A stretch of DNA of 17,362 bases, taken from the NCBI GenBank assembly GCA_031422495.1, contig JANPLX010000176.1, forward strand, positions 1-17,362. The letters are read 5' to 3'. Positions 7,299 through 14,386 of this stretch are shown here, one piece after another. The notes under the pieces are model-generated. The model did no database searches, was not told where the DNA came from, and saw nothing but the letters and a program-made list of their open reading frames with translations. The DNA comes from Aalborgiella sp031422495. Its GTDB lineage: Bacteria; Pseudomonadota; Gammaproteobacteria; Burkholderiales; Burkholderiaceae_C. How positions within the stretch are numbered: position 1 is the first letter of the stretch; the number at the start of each line of letters is the position of its first letter. The translations under genes and the position numbers were made by a program.

Positions 7299-8051
7299 TT
7301 AAGCTGCAGTGATACAGCGCAAATAGGCGGCAACCGTTTCAGAATAACCTAACTCTAACGCGTCAGCAATCAATGCGTGGCCAATGGACACCTCTTGCAC
7401 ACCGGGAACTAGCTGAACAAAAGTGCTCAAATTCTCACGGTTTAAATCATGCCCTGCATTAACGCCCAAGCCCACAGCCAACGCTGCCTGCGCCGCTTTG
7501 GCAAATCGTTCTAATTGCGCTGCTTGAGTAGAGGCGCCCCATGCAGCTGCAAAAGGCTCGGTGTACAACTCTATCCTGTCAGCACCCACGGATTTCGCCC
7601 AAGCCATGTGTGATGGCTCGGCGTCCATGAACAAACTAACGCGCACACCGAGCGCTTTACACTCAGCAATCAGGGGGCGCAGTTTGTCGGTATCCGTCGC
7701 AGGATTCCAGCCGTGATCGCTGGTGAATTGGTCTTCACCATCAGGCACAAAGGTGGCTTGATCCGGTTTGAATTGGCGCACAAAGCCCATCAAATTCTGC
7801 AACGGGTTGCCTTCAATGTTGTATTCACGTTCAGGCCAGGCTTTCATCAAAGCAGATAAATCGGCCACATCAGTAGCTCGGATATGCCGCTCGTCAGGTC
7901 GTGGATGCACGGTGATGCCGTGTGCGCCCGCTTGCAAGCACAGCGCCGCCGCGCGGGTGACGCTGGGGATGCCCAAATGTCGGGTGTTACGGACGAGTGC
8001 AACTTTGTTTAAATTGACGGATAAATTTGTTTGGGTATTTATGTTACTCAT
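7299..8051 (-). CDS. pdxJ: Pyridoxine 5'-phosphate synthase
   Basis: PdxJ condenses 1-deoxy-D-xylulose-5-phosphate with 3-amino-2-oxopropyl phosphate to form pyridoxine 5'-phosphate, the ring-closing step of the DXP-dependent vitamin B6 pathway. With the start at 8051 the protein has 250 residues, normal for the family. Conserved pieces are SVNLNKVALVRNTR, GITVHPRPDERHI with the active-site histidines, YNIEGNP, FVPD, GLGVNAGHDLN and EVSIGHALIADAL. The open frame extends to 8105, but ATG 8051 overlaps the recO TGA as ATGA and matches the family N-terminus, so translation is probably coupled to recO. The upstream extension (MWCHNFKNTPN...) is recO read in another frame. Confidence 0.96.
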   Translation of the reverse strand: MSNINTQTNLSVNLNKVALVRNTRHLGIPSVTRAAALCLQAGAHGITVHPRPDERHIRATDVADLSALMKAWPEREYNIEGNPLQNLMGFVRQFKPDQATFVPDGEDQFTSDHGWNPATDTDKLRPLIAECKALGVRVSLFMDAEPSHMAWAKSVGADRIELYTEPFAAAWGASTQAAQLERFAKAAQAALAVGLGVNAGHDLNRENLSTFVQLVPGVQEVSIGHALIADALELGYSETVAAYLRCITAA

Positions 8052-8839
8052 AGATTTTGCAAATCCATCATCATTTGGCGTGTTTTTAAAGTTGTGACAC
8101 CACAATGGTAATGCAACAAGGTGCGTAACTGCGTTTTGAGTGGCTGCACACAGCTGCTACAAGCCTGCAAAAGTAGAGAAAACGGCGTGTCGGAGTCTAA
8201 TGCCGTTTGCAGCGATAACCATTGCGCCCCTGTCAAACTGCTGCGATCTTCGGCATGCGCAGCTCGCAAGCCGCCTTCAGGTACCAAAACATAGTTTACG
8301 TCGATCAATAAACCTGCCAAACTGGCGGTTTGAGACTGCAAAGTCGGCAAGAAGCCAATTTCGCGCAACAGCATCAGTTCAAACGCACGCAGCGCAACTT
8401 CTAGGACTTTCTCGCCTGCAGCTTCTTTGCGAAACTCTTGTGCAATGATGTGAACGGTCAGAGCATAGGCGTCGAACAAGGCAGGATGTGGATCATCCCG
8501 CGCAAGCAGTCTCATCAACAGCTCGTTGAGGTAATAACCCGCCATCAGCGCCTCACCCGTAGGCATGACGTGGCCACCCATCCACTCAGCGCTGCGCAAT
8601 GTGCGAATTTCAGCATCGCCGCCGAAAGCCAAATGCAAGGGCTGCAAAGGCAACAAAATCGGACGAAAGTTGGAGCTGGGTTTTTTTGCCCCCTTGGCGA
8701 CGAGGGCAATACGACCATGATGACGCGTCAGCACATCAAGAATCAGGCTAGATTCGCTCCAGTCATAGCGGTGCAGCACATAAGCGGGCTCGTCGGTGAT
8801 TTTTTTACTCGTAGCCAAACGAGCGTACCCGTGCTTCAT
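8048..8839 (-). CDS. recO: DNA repair protein RecO
   Basis: RecO works with RecF and RecR to load RecA onto SSB-coated single-stranded DNA at gaps, and it can anneal strands. The N-terminal OB-fold is recognisable from EPAYVLHRYDWSESSLILDVLTRHHGRIALVAKGAKKP, followed by the helical domain (MAGYYLNELLMRLLARDDPHPALFDAY) that is strongly conserved in Burkholderiales RecO. The start is uncertain. ATG 8839 gives 263 residues and overlaps era by 35 bases. ATG 8842 is adjacent, and the frame is open to 8893. The conserved part begins around KKITDEPAYVL, so a later non-ATG start is also possible. The C-terminus contains CSSC, a possible metal-binding or redox pair. The stop overlaps pdxJ as ATGA. Confidence 0.93.
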   Translation of the reverse strand: MKHGYARLATSKKITDEPAYVLHRYDWSESSLILDVLTRHHGRIALVAKGAKKPSSNFRPILLPLQPLHLAFGGDAEIRTLRSAEWMGGHVMPTGEALMAGYYLNELLMRLLARDDPHPALFDAYALTVHIIAQEFRKEAAGEKVLEVALRAFELMLLREIGFLPTLQSQTASLAGLLIDVNYVLVPEGGLRAAHAEDRSSLTGAQWLSLQTALDSDTPFSLLLQACSSCVQPLKTQLRTLLHYHCGVTTLKTRQMMMDLQNL

Positions 8840-9902
8840 CATCCGCCCAACCCGAACGTACTTTGACCCACAATTCGATGAACACTTTGGCATCCATCAA
8901 ACGTTCAAGCTCAACGCGGGTTTCAGTACCAATGCGTTTGATGCGCTCCCCTTTGTCGCCAATCACCATGGCTTTGTGGCCATCACGCTCAACAATAATA
9001 GTTGCGGCTACTTTGACCAAGCGTTTTTGTCCCTTTTTCTTGGGTGCTTCTTCTTCAAATTTATCGATAACGACGGTCGACGTGTAGGGCAACTCATCAC
9101 CCGTCAAACGGAACAACTTCTCACGCACCATCTCACCGGCTAAAAACTTCTCGCTTTTGTCAGTTAGCTCTTCTGCGTCATACATCCACGGTTGCTGTGG
9201 CAAGTATTTTTCGCAGATGCCAAACAAGCGTTCGATGTCTTTGGCATTTTTAGCCGACATGGGAACAAATTCATCAAACTTATGCTGCGCTTGCATGCCT
9301 TGCAGCCACGGTGCAATATCGCCTCGGCGGTTCACCATGTCTAGCTTGTTGGCAATTAAAAGTGTTGGAATATCGTTGCTCAGCAATGAAACCACTTTGT
9401 CATCAGCCATATTCGATCGCCCGGCTTCCACGACAAACAACACCAAATCAACGTCGCTCACCGCACCTTGCACGGCTTTGTTCAACGAACGGTTCAGTGC
9501 GTTGCCATGCAGGGTTTGAAAACCTGGCGTATCAACAAATACAAACTGCATCTCGCCGCGGGTGTGCATACCGGTGATGCGATGGCGTGTCGTTTGTGCT
9601 TTACGTGAGGTGATACTGATTTTTTGACCGACCAAGGCATTCAACAAAGTAGATTTGCCCACATTGGGCTTCCCCACAATGGCGATCAAACCGCAACGCT
9701 GCGATTCAATAGGAACGTTTGTGATAGTTTTAGGCGTAACTGCCGCACCTAGCATGGCTGTGATGCGATCGTTTTCACTAGCTGCAGTAATATTACTTAA
9801 ATTAGTGTCATTTTCGTTGTTAGCCGGCGTATTTAAAGACTCTATTGCTATATTTTTAATAGCGATAGGTTTTGTAGTTTTTATAATTTTTTTATCGCTC
9901 AT
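8805..9902 (-). CDS. era: GTPase Era, with an N-terminal extension that includes a dispersed repeat
   Basis: Era is an essential GTPase that binds the 3' end of 16S rRNA during 30S assembly. The 365-residue protein has G1 GKPNVGKST (77-85), the switch region ITSRKAQTTRHRI, G3 DTPGFQT, G4 NKLDM and a C-terminal KH domain containing KAMVIGDKGERIKRIG. E. coli Era starts about 8 residues before the conserved CGFIAIVG. Here about 69 residues precede it, and they look low in complexity and unstructured (rich in N, T, I, A). Codons 12-28 are the 48-bp repeat read antisense. The start at 9902 is supported by the ATGA overlap with rnc. An internal ATG at 9755 would remove most of the extension but has no visible ribosome site. 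Extended Era N-termini occur in related bacteria, to my recollection. Confidence 0.96.
   Translation of the reverse strand: MSDKKIIKTTKPIAIKNIAIESLNTPANNENDTNLSNITAASENDRITAMLGAAVTPKTITNVPIESQRCGLIAIVGKPNVGKSTLLNALVGQKISITSRKAQTTRHRITGMHTRGEMQFVFVDTPGFQTLHGNALNRSLNKAVQGAVSDVDLVLFVVEAGRSNMADDKVVSLLSNDIPTLLIANKLDMVNRRGDIAPWLQGMQAQHKFDEFVPMSAKNAKDIERLFGICEKYLPQQPWMYDAEELTDKSEKFLAGEMVREKLFRLTGDELPYTSTVVIDKFEEEAPKKKGQKRLVKVAATIIVERDGHKAMVIGDKGERIKRIGTETRVELERLMDAKVFIELWVKVRSGWADDEARVRSFGYE
9821..9868 (+). repeat. 48-bp dispersed repeat, copy 3 (inside the era coding sequence)
   Basis: It begins TAGCCGGCGTATTTA on the plus strand and ends with GCTAT-N7-ATAGC, in gap-free register with the other copies. 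It is antisense to era and encodes residues 12-28 of the Era extension (PIAIKNIAIESLNTPAN). With copy 4 it shares the CTCTATTGCTAT segment that copies 1 and 2 lack. No stop codon arises in the era frame. Confidence 0.82.
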
Positions 9903-10597
9903 TTAATTTTCTGTGCTTTCATTGCAGTTTTTATACATTGCAATGCCACGGCAGCAGCGGCTTGTTCACCCGCTCTACGAGATGTACCAATGCCGCGTTC
10001 GCTTAATTTCAGCTCTTCAATTTCACATTCAACTTCAAAAGTCTGTTCATGCGCTGCGCCCAAAGTCCCGACCACGCGGTAAATGGGTAGCTTCATTTTG
10101 CGCCCTTGCAGCCATTCTTGCAATTCTGTTTTGGGGTCTTTGCCGATGGCTTGCATCTGCGGGTTGAAATCGACCGCTTTGAACAATCGCACCACCAAGG
10201 CTTGCGCTGTCGCGAAACCTGCATCTAAATATACTGCGCCAATCAAAGCCTCTAAAGCATCCGCCAATATTGATGGGCGTTTTTGACCGCCAGATTTAGA
10301 TTCGCCTTCGCCCAAGCGCAGTACTTCCGACAAACCAAGCTCCAAAGCGAGTTGATGCAGCGTCTCTTGACGCACCAAATTAGCGCGAACACGTGATAAA
10401 TCACCCTCAGGCAAATCACGTAACCGCTCATACAACATGCCAGCGATAACCATTCCCAGCACCGAGTCGCCCAAAAATTCAAGCCGCTCGTTATGGTCAG
10501 CCGAAAAGCTGCGGTGTGTAACAGCTCGCTGCAGCAAACCTGCGTCTTTAAACTGGTGCTGCAACCGCGTTTGTAGGCCGATCAGTGGTGTAGTCAC
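9899..10597 (-). CDS. rnc: Ribonuclease III
   Basis: RNase III cleaves double-stranded RNA and processes the rRNA precursor and many mRNAs. The 232-residue protein has the catalytic domain with the signature ERLEFLGDSVLG (Glu40, Asp44) and the second metal-binding stretch LADALEALIGAVYLDAG (Asp113, Glu116). A C-terminal double-stranded RNA-binding domain covers about 155-225, from DPKTELQEWLQ to AAAAVALQCI. The start is GTG at 10597, 18 bp after the DUF4845 stop; no strong Shine-Dalgarno sequence is visible. The stop overlaps era as ATGA, so the two are coupled as in many proteobacteria. In E. coli RNase III cleaves its own leader; I cannot tell whether that occurs here. Confidence 0.97.
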   Translation of the reverse strand: MTTPLIGLQTRLQHQFKDAGLLQRAVTHRSFSADHNERLEFLGDSVLGMVIAGMLYERLRDLPEGDLSRVRANLVRQETLHQLALELGLSEVLRLGEGESKSGGQKRPSILADALEALIGAVYLDAGFATAQALVVRLFKAVDFNPQMQAIGKDPKTELQEWLQGRKMKLPIYRVVGTLGAAHEQTFEVECEIEELKLSERGIGTSRRAGEQAAAAVALQCIKTAMKAQKIK

Positions 10598-10615
10598 GCT
10601 TTACTTTAACCACAT

Positions 10616-10996
10616 TTAATTAGTTTTACCTTCATATTTGAGAAGCAAATAGGCTGGTCCTGCCAACGCAATTTCTTTTTGATATGCAAAGCTAACAACG
10701 AATTTGTCTGCAACTTTGTCAATCACCAAGTCTTTGCTTCTGATGGCATCAAAATAACCGGTAGCTTGATTTTTATCGAACGCGCTACGCACTTCAGCAA
10801 CGGAGTTACCCATTTTGGCGGTGTTAGCCGCCTTAAGGATGGCCTGATACTCAATAACTGTAGGGGTTACCTTCGCACCTACAACAAACACAATACCAAC
10901 CACCGCTGCAAAAAACAGCATGCCCAAAAAACTAGCGCCGCGCTGTTTTGATTTCTGTTGAGACGGGGAAATTGTATTCATAGTTAGTTTAGTCAT
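10616..10996 (-). CDS. DUF4845 domain membrane protein between lepB and rnc
   Basis: This 126-residue protein has a short polar N-terminus, one membrane helix (about residues 21-40, SFLGMLFFAAVVGIVFVVGA) and a soluble domain of about 85 residues, presumably periplasmic. Its size, layout and position match the DUF4845 family found between lepB and rnc in betaproteobacteria and Pseudomonas; its function is unknown. The QRGASFLGMLFF stretch looks like the start of a type IV pilin helix, a resemblance sometimes noted for this family but with no proof of pilus function. The frame is open to a TTG at 11008, but GGAG lies just upstream of ATG 10996 at proper spacing, so that start is preferred. It lies 36 bp after lepB. 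Confidence 0.85.
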   Translation of the reverse strand: MTKLTMNTISPSQQKSKQRGASFLGMLFFAAVVGIVFVVGAKVTPTVIEYQAILKAANTAKMGNSVAEVRSAFDKNQATGYFDAIRSKDLVIDKVADKFVVSFAYQKEIALAGPAYLLLKYEGKTN

Positions 10997-11032
10997 CGTG
11001 ATCTCCAAAAAAATCTAGCTATCTGTTGTTAT

Positions 11033-12007
11033 TTAATTAAATCCACCGATACGTTTCAAGTTACCAAAATTCATCCAGACGTAAAAAGCACGGCCGACAA
11101 TGTTTTTATCTGGCACAAAACCCCAATAACGCGAGTCTAATGAATTATCGCGGTTATCGCCCATCATAAAATAGTGACCTGCAGGAACTTTACAAACCAC
11201 ACCTTCAATACTGTAATTGCAATTTTGCTTAAACTCAAAGTCACTTGCACCCGAAATGAAGGCTGGCTGCGTTTCTTCATTGAGCAGTTTATGCGTTTTT
11301 TCACCCAATAATTCTTCGAATTGTTTTGAATATCGCATGGAATCATCATCAAAAAAGTCTGGCAAACTATTTTTGCTAAGCGGTTTTCCGTTGATCGTCA
11401 GTTTTTTATTCAAATAAGCCACTTCGTCACCAGGCAAGCCGACGACACGTTTGATGTAGTCTTGGCTAGGACGCGGTGGATAGCGAAAAACCATCACATC
11501 ACCACGCACTGGCGGCGTACCATCGGTGATTTTTTGGTTGATTACAGGTAAACGAACACCGTAATGAAACTTATTCACTAAGATCAAGTCGCCAATCATC
11601 AATGTTGGAATCATAGAGCCAGATGGAATTTTGAACGGCTCAAACAAAAAAGAACGCAATAAGAAGACCACCAAAATGACTGGGAACAAACCCGCCGTCC
11701 AATCCAACCACCAAGGCTGAGCTCTGATTTTTTCTTGTGCAGCTTGAATATTGGCCAAATCGCCATCAACACGGCTTATACCCATTTTGGTAAGTTCGGT
11801 CATACGTGCAGTGGATGCGTCTTGCAATGCTTGCGCAGCTTTTTCACGCTGTGGCAAGAAATAGAACCGCTCTGCCAACCAATAACAACCGGTGACAACA
11901 ACCGCTACGAACAACAGCAGGGCAAAATTGCCATCATGTAGGCCTAAATACCAGCTACCTGCGTAGCCTACAAAGCATGCGAGTATGAGTGACGTGATGA
12001 ATTGCAT
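11033..12007 (-). CDS. lepB: Signal peptidase I
   Basis: LepB cleaves signal peptides from exported proteins at the outer face of the inner membrane. The 324-residue protein has an N-terminal helix and a second hydrophobic stretch (residues 1-45), a cytoplasmic loop, a further membrane helix (about 103-120) and the periplasmic catalytic domain. The catalytic serine is Ser131 in IPSGSMIPTL and the general base is Lys186 in YIKRVVGLPGD. GDNRDNSLDSRYWG is the conserved box near the C-terminus. The protease inserts about 70 residues between these boxes, within the usual range for proteobacterial LepB. ATG 12007 overlaps the lepA TAA by one base (TAATG), showing translational coupling. Confidence 0.97.
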   Translation of the reverse strand: MQFITSLILACFVGYAGSWYLGLHDGNFALLLFVAVVVTGCYWLAERFYFLPQREKAAQALQDASTARMTELTKMGISRVDGDLANIQAAQEKIRAQPWWLDWTAGLFPVILVVFLLRSFLFEPFKIPSGSMIPTLMIGDLILVNKFHYGVRLPVINQKITDGTPPVRGDVMVFRYPPRPSQDYIKRVVGLPGDEVAYLNKKLTINGKPLSKNSLPDFFDDDSMRYSKQFEELLGEKTHKLLNEETQPAFISGASDFEFKQNCNYSIEGVVCKVPAGHYFMMGDNRDNSLDSRYWGFVPDKNIVGRAFYVWMNFGNLKRIGGFN

Positions 12008-13818
12008 TAATCTTGTACCTGTAATATGGCTAAAAACGCTTCTTGGGGAACCTCAACAGAGCCGATTTGTTTCATGCGCTTTTTACCCGCTTTTTGCTTT
12101 TCTAACAATTTCTTTTTCCGCGAAATATCGCCGCCGTAACATTTGGCAATCACGTTTTTACGCAATGCTTTGAGGGATTCACGGGCAATGATGTTGGCAC
12201 CAATGGCTGCTTGAATCGCCACATCGAACTGTTGCCGCGCAATAATCTCACGCATTTTAGCAACGACAGCACGCCCACGGTACTGTGACTGCGATCTATG
12301 GACGATGATTGACAGCGCATCGACCTTTTCGCCATTGAGCAAAATATCAACTTTCACGACATCAGCGACGCGAAACTCTTTGAATTCGTAATCCATAGAC
12401 GCATAACCACGGCTGACAGACTTCAACTTGTCAAAAAAGTCCAAAACGATTTCGCCCAATGGAATTTCGTAGGTCAACTTCACTTGTCGACCCGCATAGG
12501 TCATGTCTAGTTGGATGCCGCGCTTTTGGTTGGCAAGAGTCATCACTGCGCCTACATACTCTTGCGGCATGTACAAATGCACGGTCACGATGGGTTCGCG
12601 AATTTCCACCATTTTGCCTTGATCGGGCATTTTGGCTGGGTTTTCAACCTTGGTAACCTCGCCATCGGCCGTCATCACCTCGTACACCACACTTGGCGCG
12701 GTCGTGATCAAGTCTTGGTCAAACTCACGTTCCAATCGCTCTTGCACGATTTCCATATGCAACAGGCCCAAAAACCCGCAGCGAAAACCAAAACCTAGCG
12801 CTTGACTGACTTCCGGCTCGTAATGTAGGGACGCGTCATTGAGTTTGAGTTTTTCTAAACTATCGCGTAGACCTTCATATTGATTAGCTTCAGTTGGGTA
12901 CAAACCGGCAAAGACTTGCGGTTGAATTTCCTTAAAGCCTGGCAAAGCTTCGGTCGCTGTAAATGCTGCGCCGCCAGAGCCCGCTTTGATTTGGGTCACT
13001 GTGTCACCCACCTTGGCAGCTTGCAACTCTTTGATGCCGGCAATGATGTAACCTACCTCACCTGTCTCTAAAGCGGGTCGTTCTTGGTCAGCAGGTGTGA
13101 AGACGCCAACTTTGTCAGCGTTGTACATAGCGCCCGTCGCCATCATCTTGATGCGGTCGTTTTTCGCCAAGCGGCCATCAACCACGCGCACCAACATCAC
13201 TACGCCCACGTAACTGTCAAACCAGCTGTCAATAATCATCGCCCTTAAAGGTGCGTTGGGGTTGCCACGCGGTGGTGGCACTTTTGCAACGACCATCTCT
13301 AGAATGTCGTCAATACCCAAACCGGTTTTTGCGGAACATGAGATCGCATCGGTCGCGTCTATGCCAATCACGTCTTCAATTTCTTGTCGCGCACCTTCAG
13401 GATCTGCATTGGGCAAATCCATTTTGTTGAGCACGGGTACGACTTCCACACCGAGGTCGAGCGCGGTATAGCAGTTCGCTACGGTTTGCGCTTCTACACC
13501 TTGGCTGGCATCAACCACCAAGAGCGCGCCTTCGCATGCACTGAGCGAGCGTGATACTTCATATGAGAAGTCAACGTGTCCTGGTGTATCGATCAAATTG
13601 AGGTTGTAAATTTCACCATTTTTTGCTTTGTAGTGCAGTGCTGCAGTCTGTGCTTTGATGGTTATCCCACGCTCTTTCTCGATATCCATCGAGTCTAAAA
13701 CTTGCGCAGACATATCACGCGCTTCTAGGCCACCACAGCGCTGTATCAAGCGATCAGCGAGAGTAGATTTGCCGTGATCAATATGTGCAATGATCGAAAA
13801 ATTTCTGATGTGATTCAT
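12007..13818 (-). CDS. lepA: Elongation factor 4 (translational GTPase LepA)
   Basis: LepA is a ribosome-binding GTPase linked to back-translocation and to initiation or 30S biogenesis. The 603-residue protein starts MNHIRNFSIIAHIDHGKST with the P-loop at about 11-19, followed by the switch segment ERGITIKAQ, DTPGHVDFSYEV and NKMDLPNADP. The C-terminal domain specific to LepA is complete (NVIAKCYGGDISRKKKLLEKQKAGKKRM). An in-frame TTG precedes the ATG, but ATG 13818 gives the canonical N-terminus. No Shine-Dalgarno sequence is visible. The gene begins 56 bp after a strong intrinsic terminator, so it starts a new transcription unit or is controlled by read-through of that terminator. It overlaps lepB by one base. 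Confidence 0.98.
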   Translation of the reverse strand: MNHIRNFSIIAHIDHGKSTLADRLIQRCGGLEARDMSAQVLDSMDIEKERGITIKAQTAALHYKAKNGEIYNLNLIDTPGHVDFSYEVSRSLSACEGALLVVDASQGVEAQTVANCYTALDLGVEVVPVLNKMDLPNADPEGARQEIEDVIGIDATDAISCSAKTGLGIDDILEMVVAKVPPPRGNPNAPLRAMIIDSWFDSYVGVVMLVRVVDGRLAKNDRIKMMATGAMYNADKVGVFTPADQERPALETGEVGYIIAGIKELQAAKVGDTVTQIKAGSGGAAFTATEALPGFKEIQPQVFAGLYPTEANQYEGLRDSLEKLKLNDASLHYEPEVSQALGFGFRCGFLGLLHMEIVQERLEREFDQDLITTAPSVVYEVMTADGEVTKVENPAKMPDQGKMVEIREPIVTVHLYMPQEYVGAVMTLANQKRGIQLDMTYAGRQVKLTYEIPLGEIVLDFFDKLKSVSRGYASMDYEFKEFRVADVVKVDILLNGEKVDALSIIVHRSQSQYRGRAVVAKMREIIARQQFDVAIQAAIGANIIARESLKALRKNVIAKCYGGDISRKKKLLEKQKAGKKRMKQIGSVEVPQEAFLAILQVQD

Positions 13819-13871
13819 CAACGTGATGCTTTAAGTGATTGAATTGAAACGAATGCTAGAGCTAAGCGGAC

Positions 13872-13904
13872 ATAAAAAAGGGCGCGTCGAATTGTGACGC
13901 GCCC
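13872..13904 (-). terminator. Strong intrinsic terminator just upstream of lepA
   Basis: Read on the minus strand, GGGCGCGTC (13904-13896) and GACGCGCCC (13888-13880) form a perfect 9-bp GC-rich stem around a 7-base loop, followed by six Ts (13879-13874). It is a textbook rho-independent terminator in the direction of lepA transcription. It lies 56 bp before the lepA start and about 480 bp after mucD, so it ends a short transcript that starts within the gap rather than mucD itself. Confidence 0.88.
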
Positions 13905-13939
13905 TGAAACCAACAAGCATGGCAACTGCGATAGTTGGA
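13874..13939 (-). ncRNA. Candidate small RNA or attenuated leader of lepA (about 66 nt)
   Basis: A promoter-like pair (TTCACA, 16 bp, TACAAT) predicts a transcript starting near 13939 and ending at the strong terminator at 13904-13874. The predicted RNA has a small 5' hairpin (CAACT-ATCGC-AGTTG), an unpaired middle (CCATGCTTGTTGGTTTCA) and the terminator hairpin. It holds no convincing reading frame. It could be a free-standing small RNA or a leader whose terminator is read through into lepA. The 5' end is a prediction from promoter spacing. I do not recognise an RNA family. Confidence 0.35.
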
Positions 13940-13944
13940 ACTTC

Positions 13945-13972
13945 ATTGTAGGCAAAAAAGCCGGTTTGTGAA
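13945..13972 (-). promoter_or_regulatory. Candidate sigma-70 promoter upstream of the lepA leader
   Basis: On the minus strand TTCACA (13972-13967) and TACAAT (13950-13945) are 16 bp apart, each close to the consensus -35 and -10 hexamers. The site reads toward lepA and lies 127 bp before its start codon. It is the best promoter-like pair I found in the gap, and no good one lies between the terminator and lepA. Confidence 0.5.
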
Positions 13973-14019
13973 GTCCCATAATCTGTTGGCAAGCGATGTT
14001 GCAGGGCAGCAACGGAAAG

Positions 14020-14086
14020 TTATTCACAGTTTAATCACAGTTTCGCAATTTATACACTGAACAACTTGTGGGCGATCTGTGGATCG
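14020..14086. promoter_or_regulatory. Cluster of DnaA-box-like sites in the mucD-lepA gap
   Basis: Compared with TTWTNCACA, 14020-14028 (TTATTCACA) matches fully. 14031-14039 (TTAATCACA) and 14050-14058 (TTATACACT) each have one mismatch, and TGTGGATCG on the opposite strand (14078-14086) has two. CACAGTTT is repeated with an 11-bp period (14025-14032 and 14036-14043). An AT-rich stretch follows to about 14290. This may be a DnaA-binding region, another protein site or chance. Confidence 0.3.
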
Positions 14087-14240
14087 TCGGTGGACTGTTG
14101 CACTCAATGCCATGAACTACGGAAAAACTGATTCAATATGTGATAAATCGACGTTTTCAAGGCTTAATTCTATCAAATCTTGTCTAATTTTATCGTAAGT
14201 TTTCAAATTAAGTTAGTGAGTGCACACTTACAAGTCTTTG

Positions 14241-14270
14241 AAAATAAATAAAAATAAATAAATAAAAATA
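14241..14270. repeat. Low-complexity AAAT/AAATA tract
   Basis: Thirty bases made of AAAATAAATA-type units with no G or C, in the non-coding gap between mucD and lepA. It probably makes the DNA easy to melt or bend. Slippage could make it variable in length. The surrounding 14087-14274 holds nothing else I can name. Confidence 0.6.
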
Positions 14271-14290
14271 GACGATTGACTTTTTACATA

Positions 14291-14334
14291 CAAAAAAACC
14301 CAAAAATTACCCCAAAACCATGAAAATTTTGGGG
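14291..14334 (-). terminator. Intrinsic terminator after mucD
   Basis: On the minus strand CCCCAAAA (14334-14327) and TTTTGGGG (14317-14310) form an 8-bp stem with a 9-base loop, followed by TAATTTTTGGG and a run of seven Ts. It lies about 50 bp after the mucD stop. An outer inverted repeat, ATTGACTTT (14275-14283) with AAAGTCAAT (14350-14358), encloses it. It should end the rseA-rseB-mucD transcript and separate it from lepA. Confidence 0.72.
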
Positions 14335-14386
14335 CCTTTGATCGCTTGTAAAGTCAATTTATCTACGATATGCGGCCTTCGTAATC

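Noticed and set aside
8052..8105. N-terminal extension of PdxJ to 8105
   Set aside because: It overlaps recO coding sequence and adds a non-family segment. ATG 8051 overlaps the recO stop as ATGA.
461..9796. The 10-bp palindrome GTAATATTAC occurs at 461-470 and again at 9787-9796 near repeat copy 3
   Set aside because: The flanks share nothing else and a short AT-rich palindrome can recur by chance, so I do not treat it as part of the repeat family.
13937..13943. GGAACTT on the plus strand, like a sigma-E -35 element
   Set aside because: No TCNNA-like -10 element lies 16-17 bp downstream, it points away from the rse genes, and it overlaps the better minus-strand sigma-70 pair.
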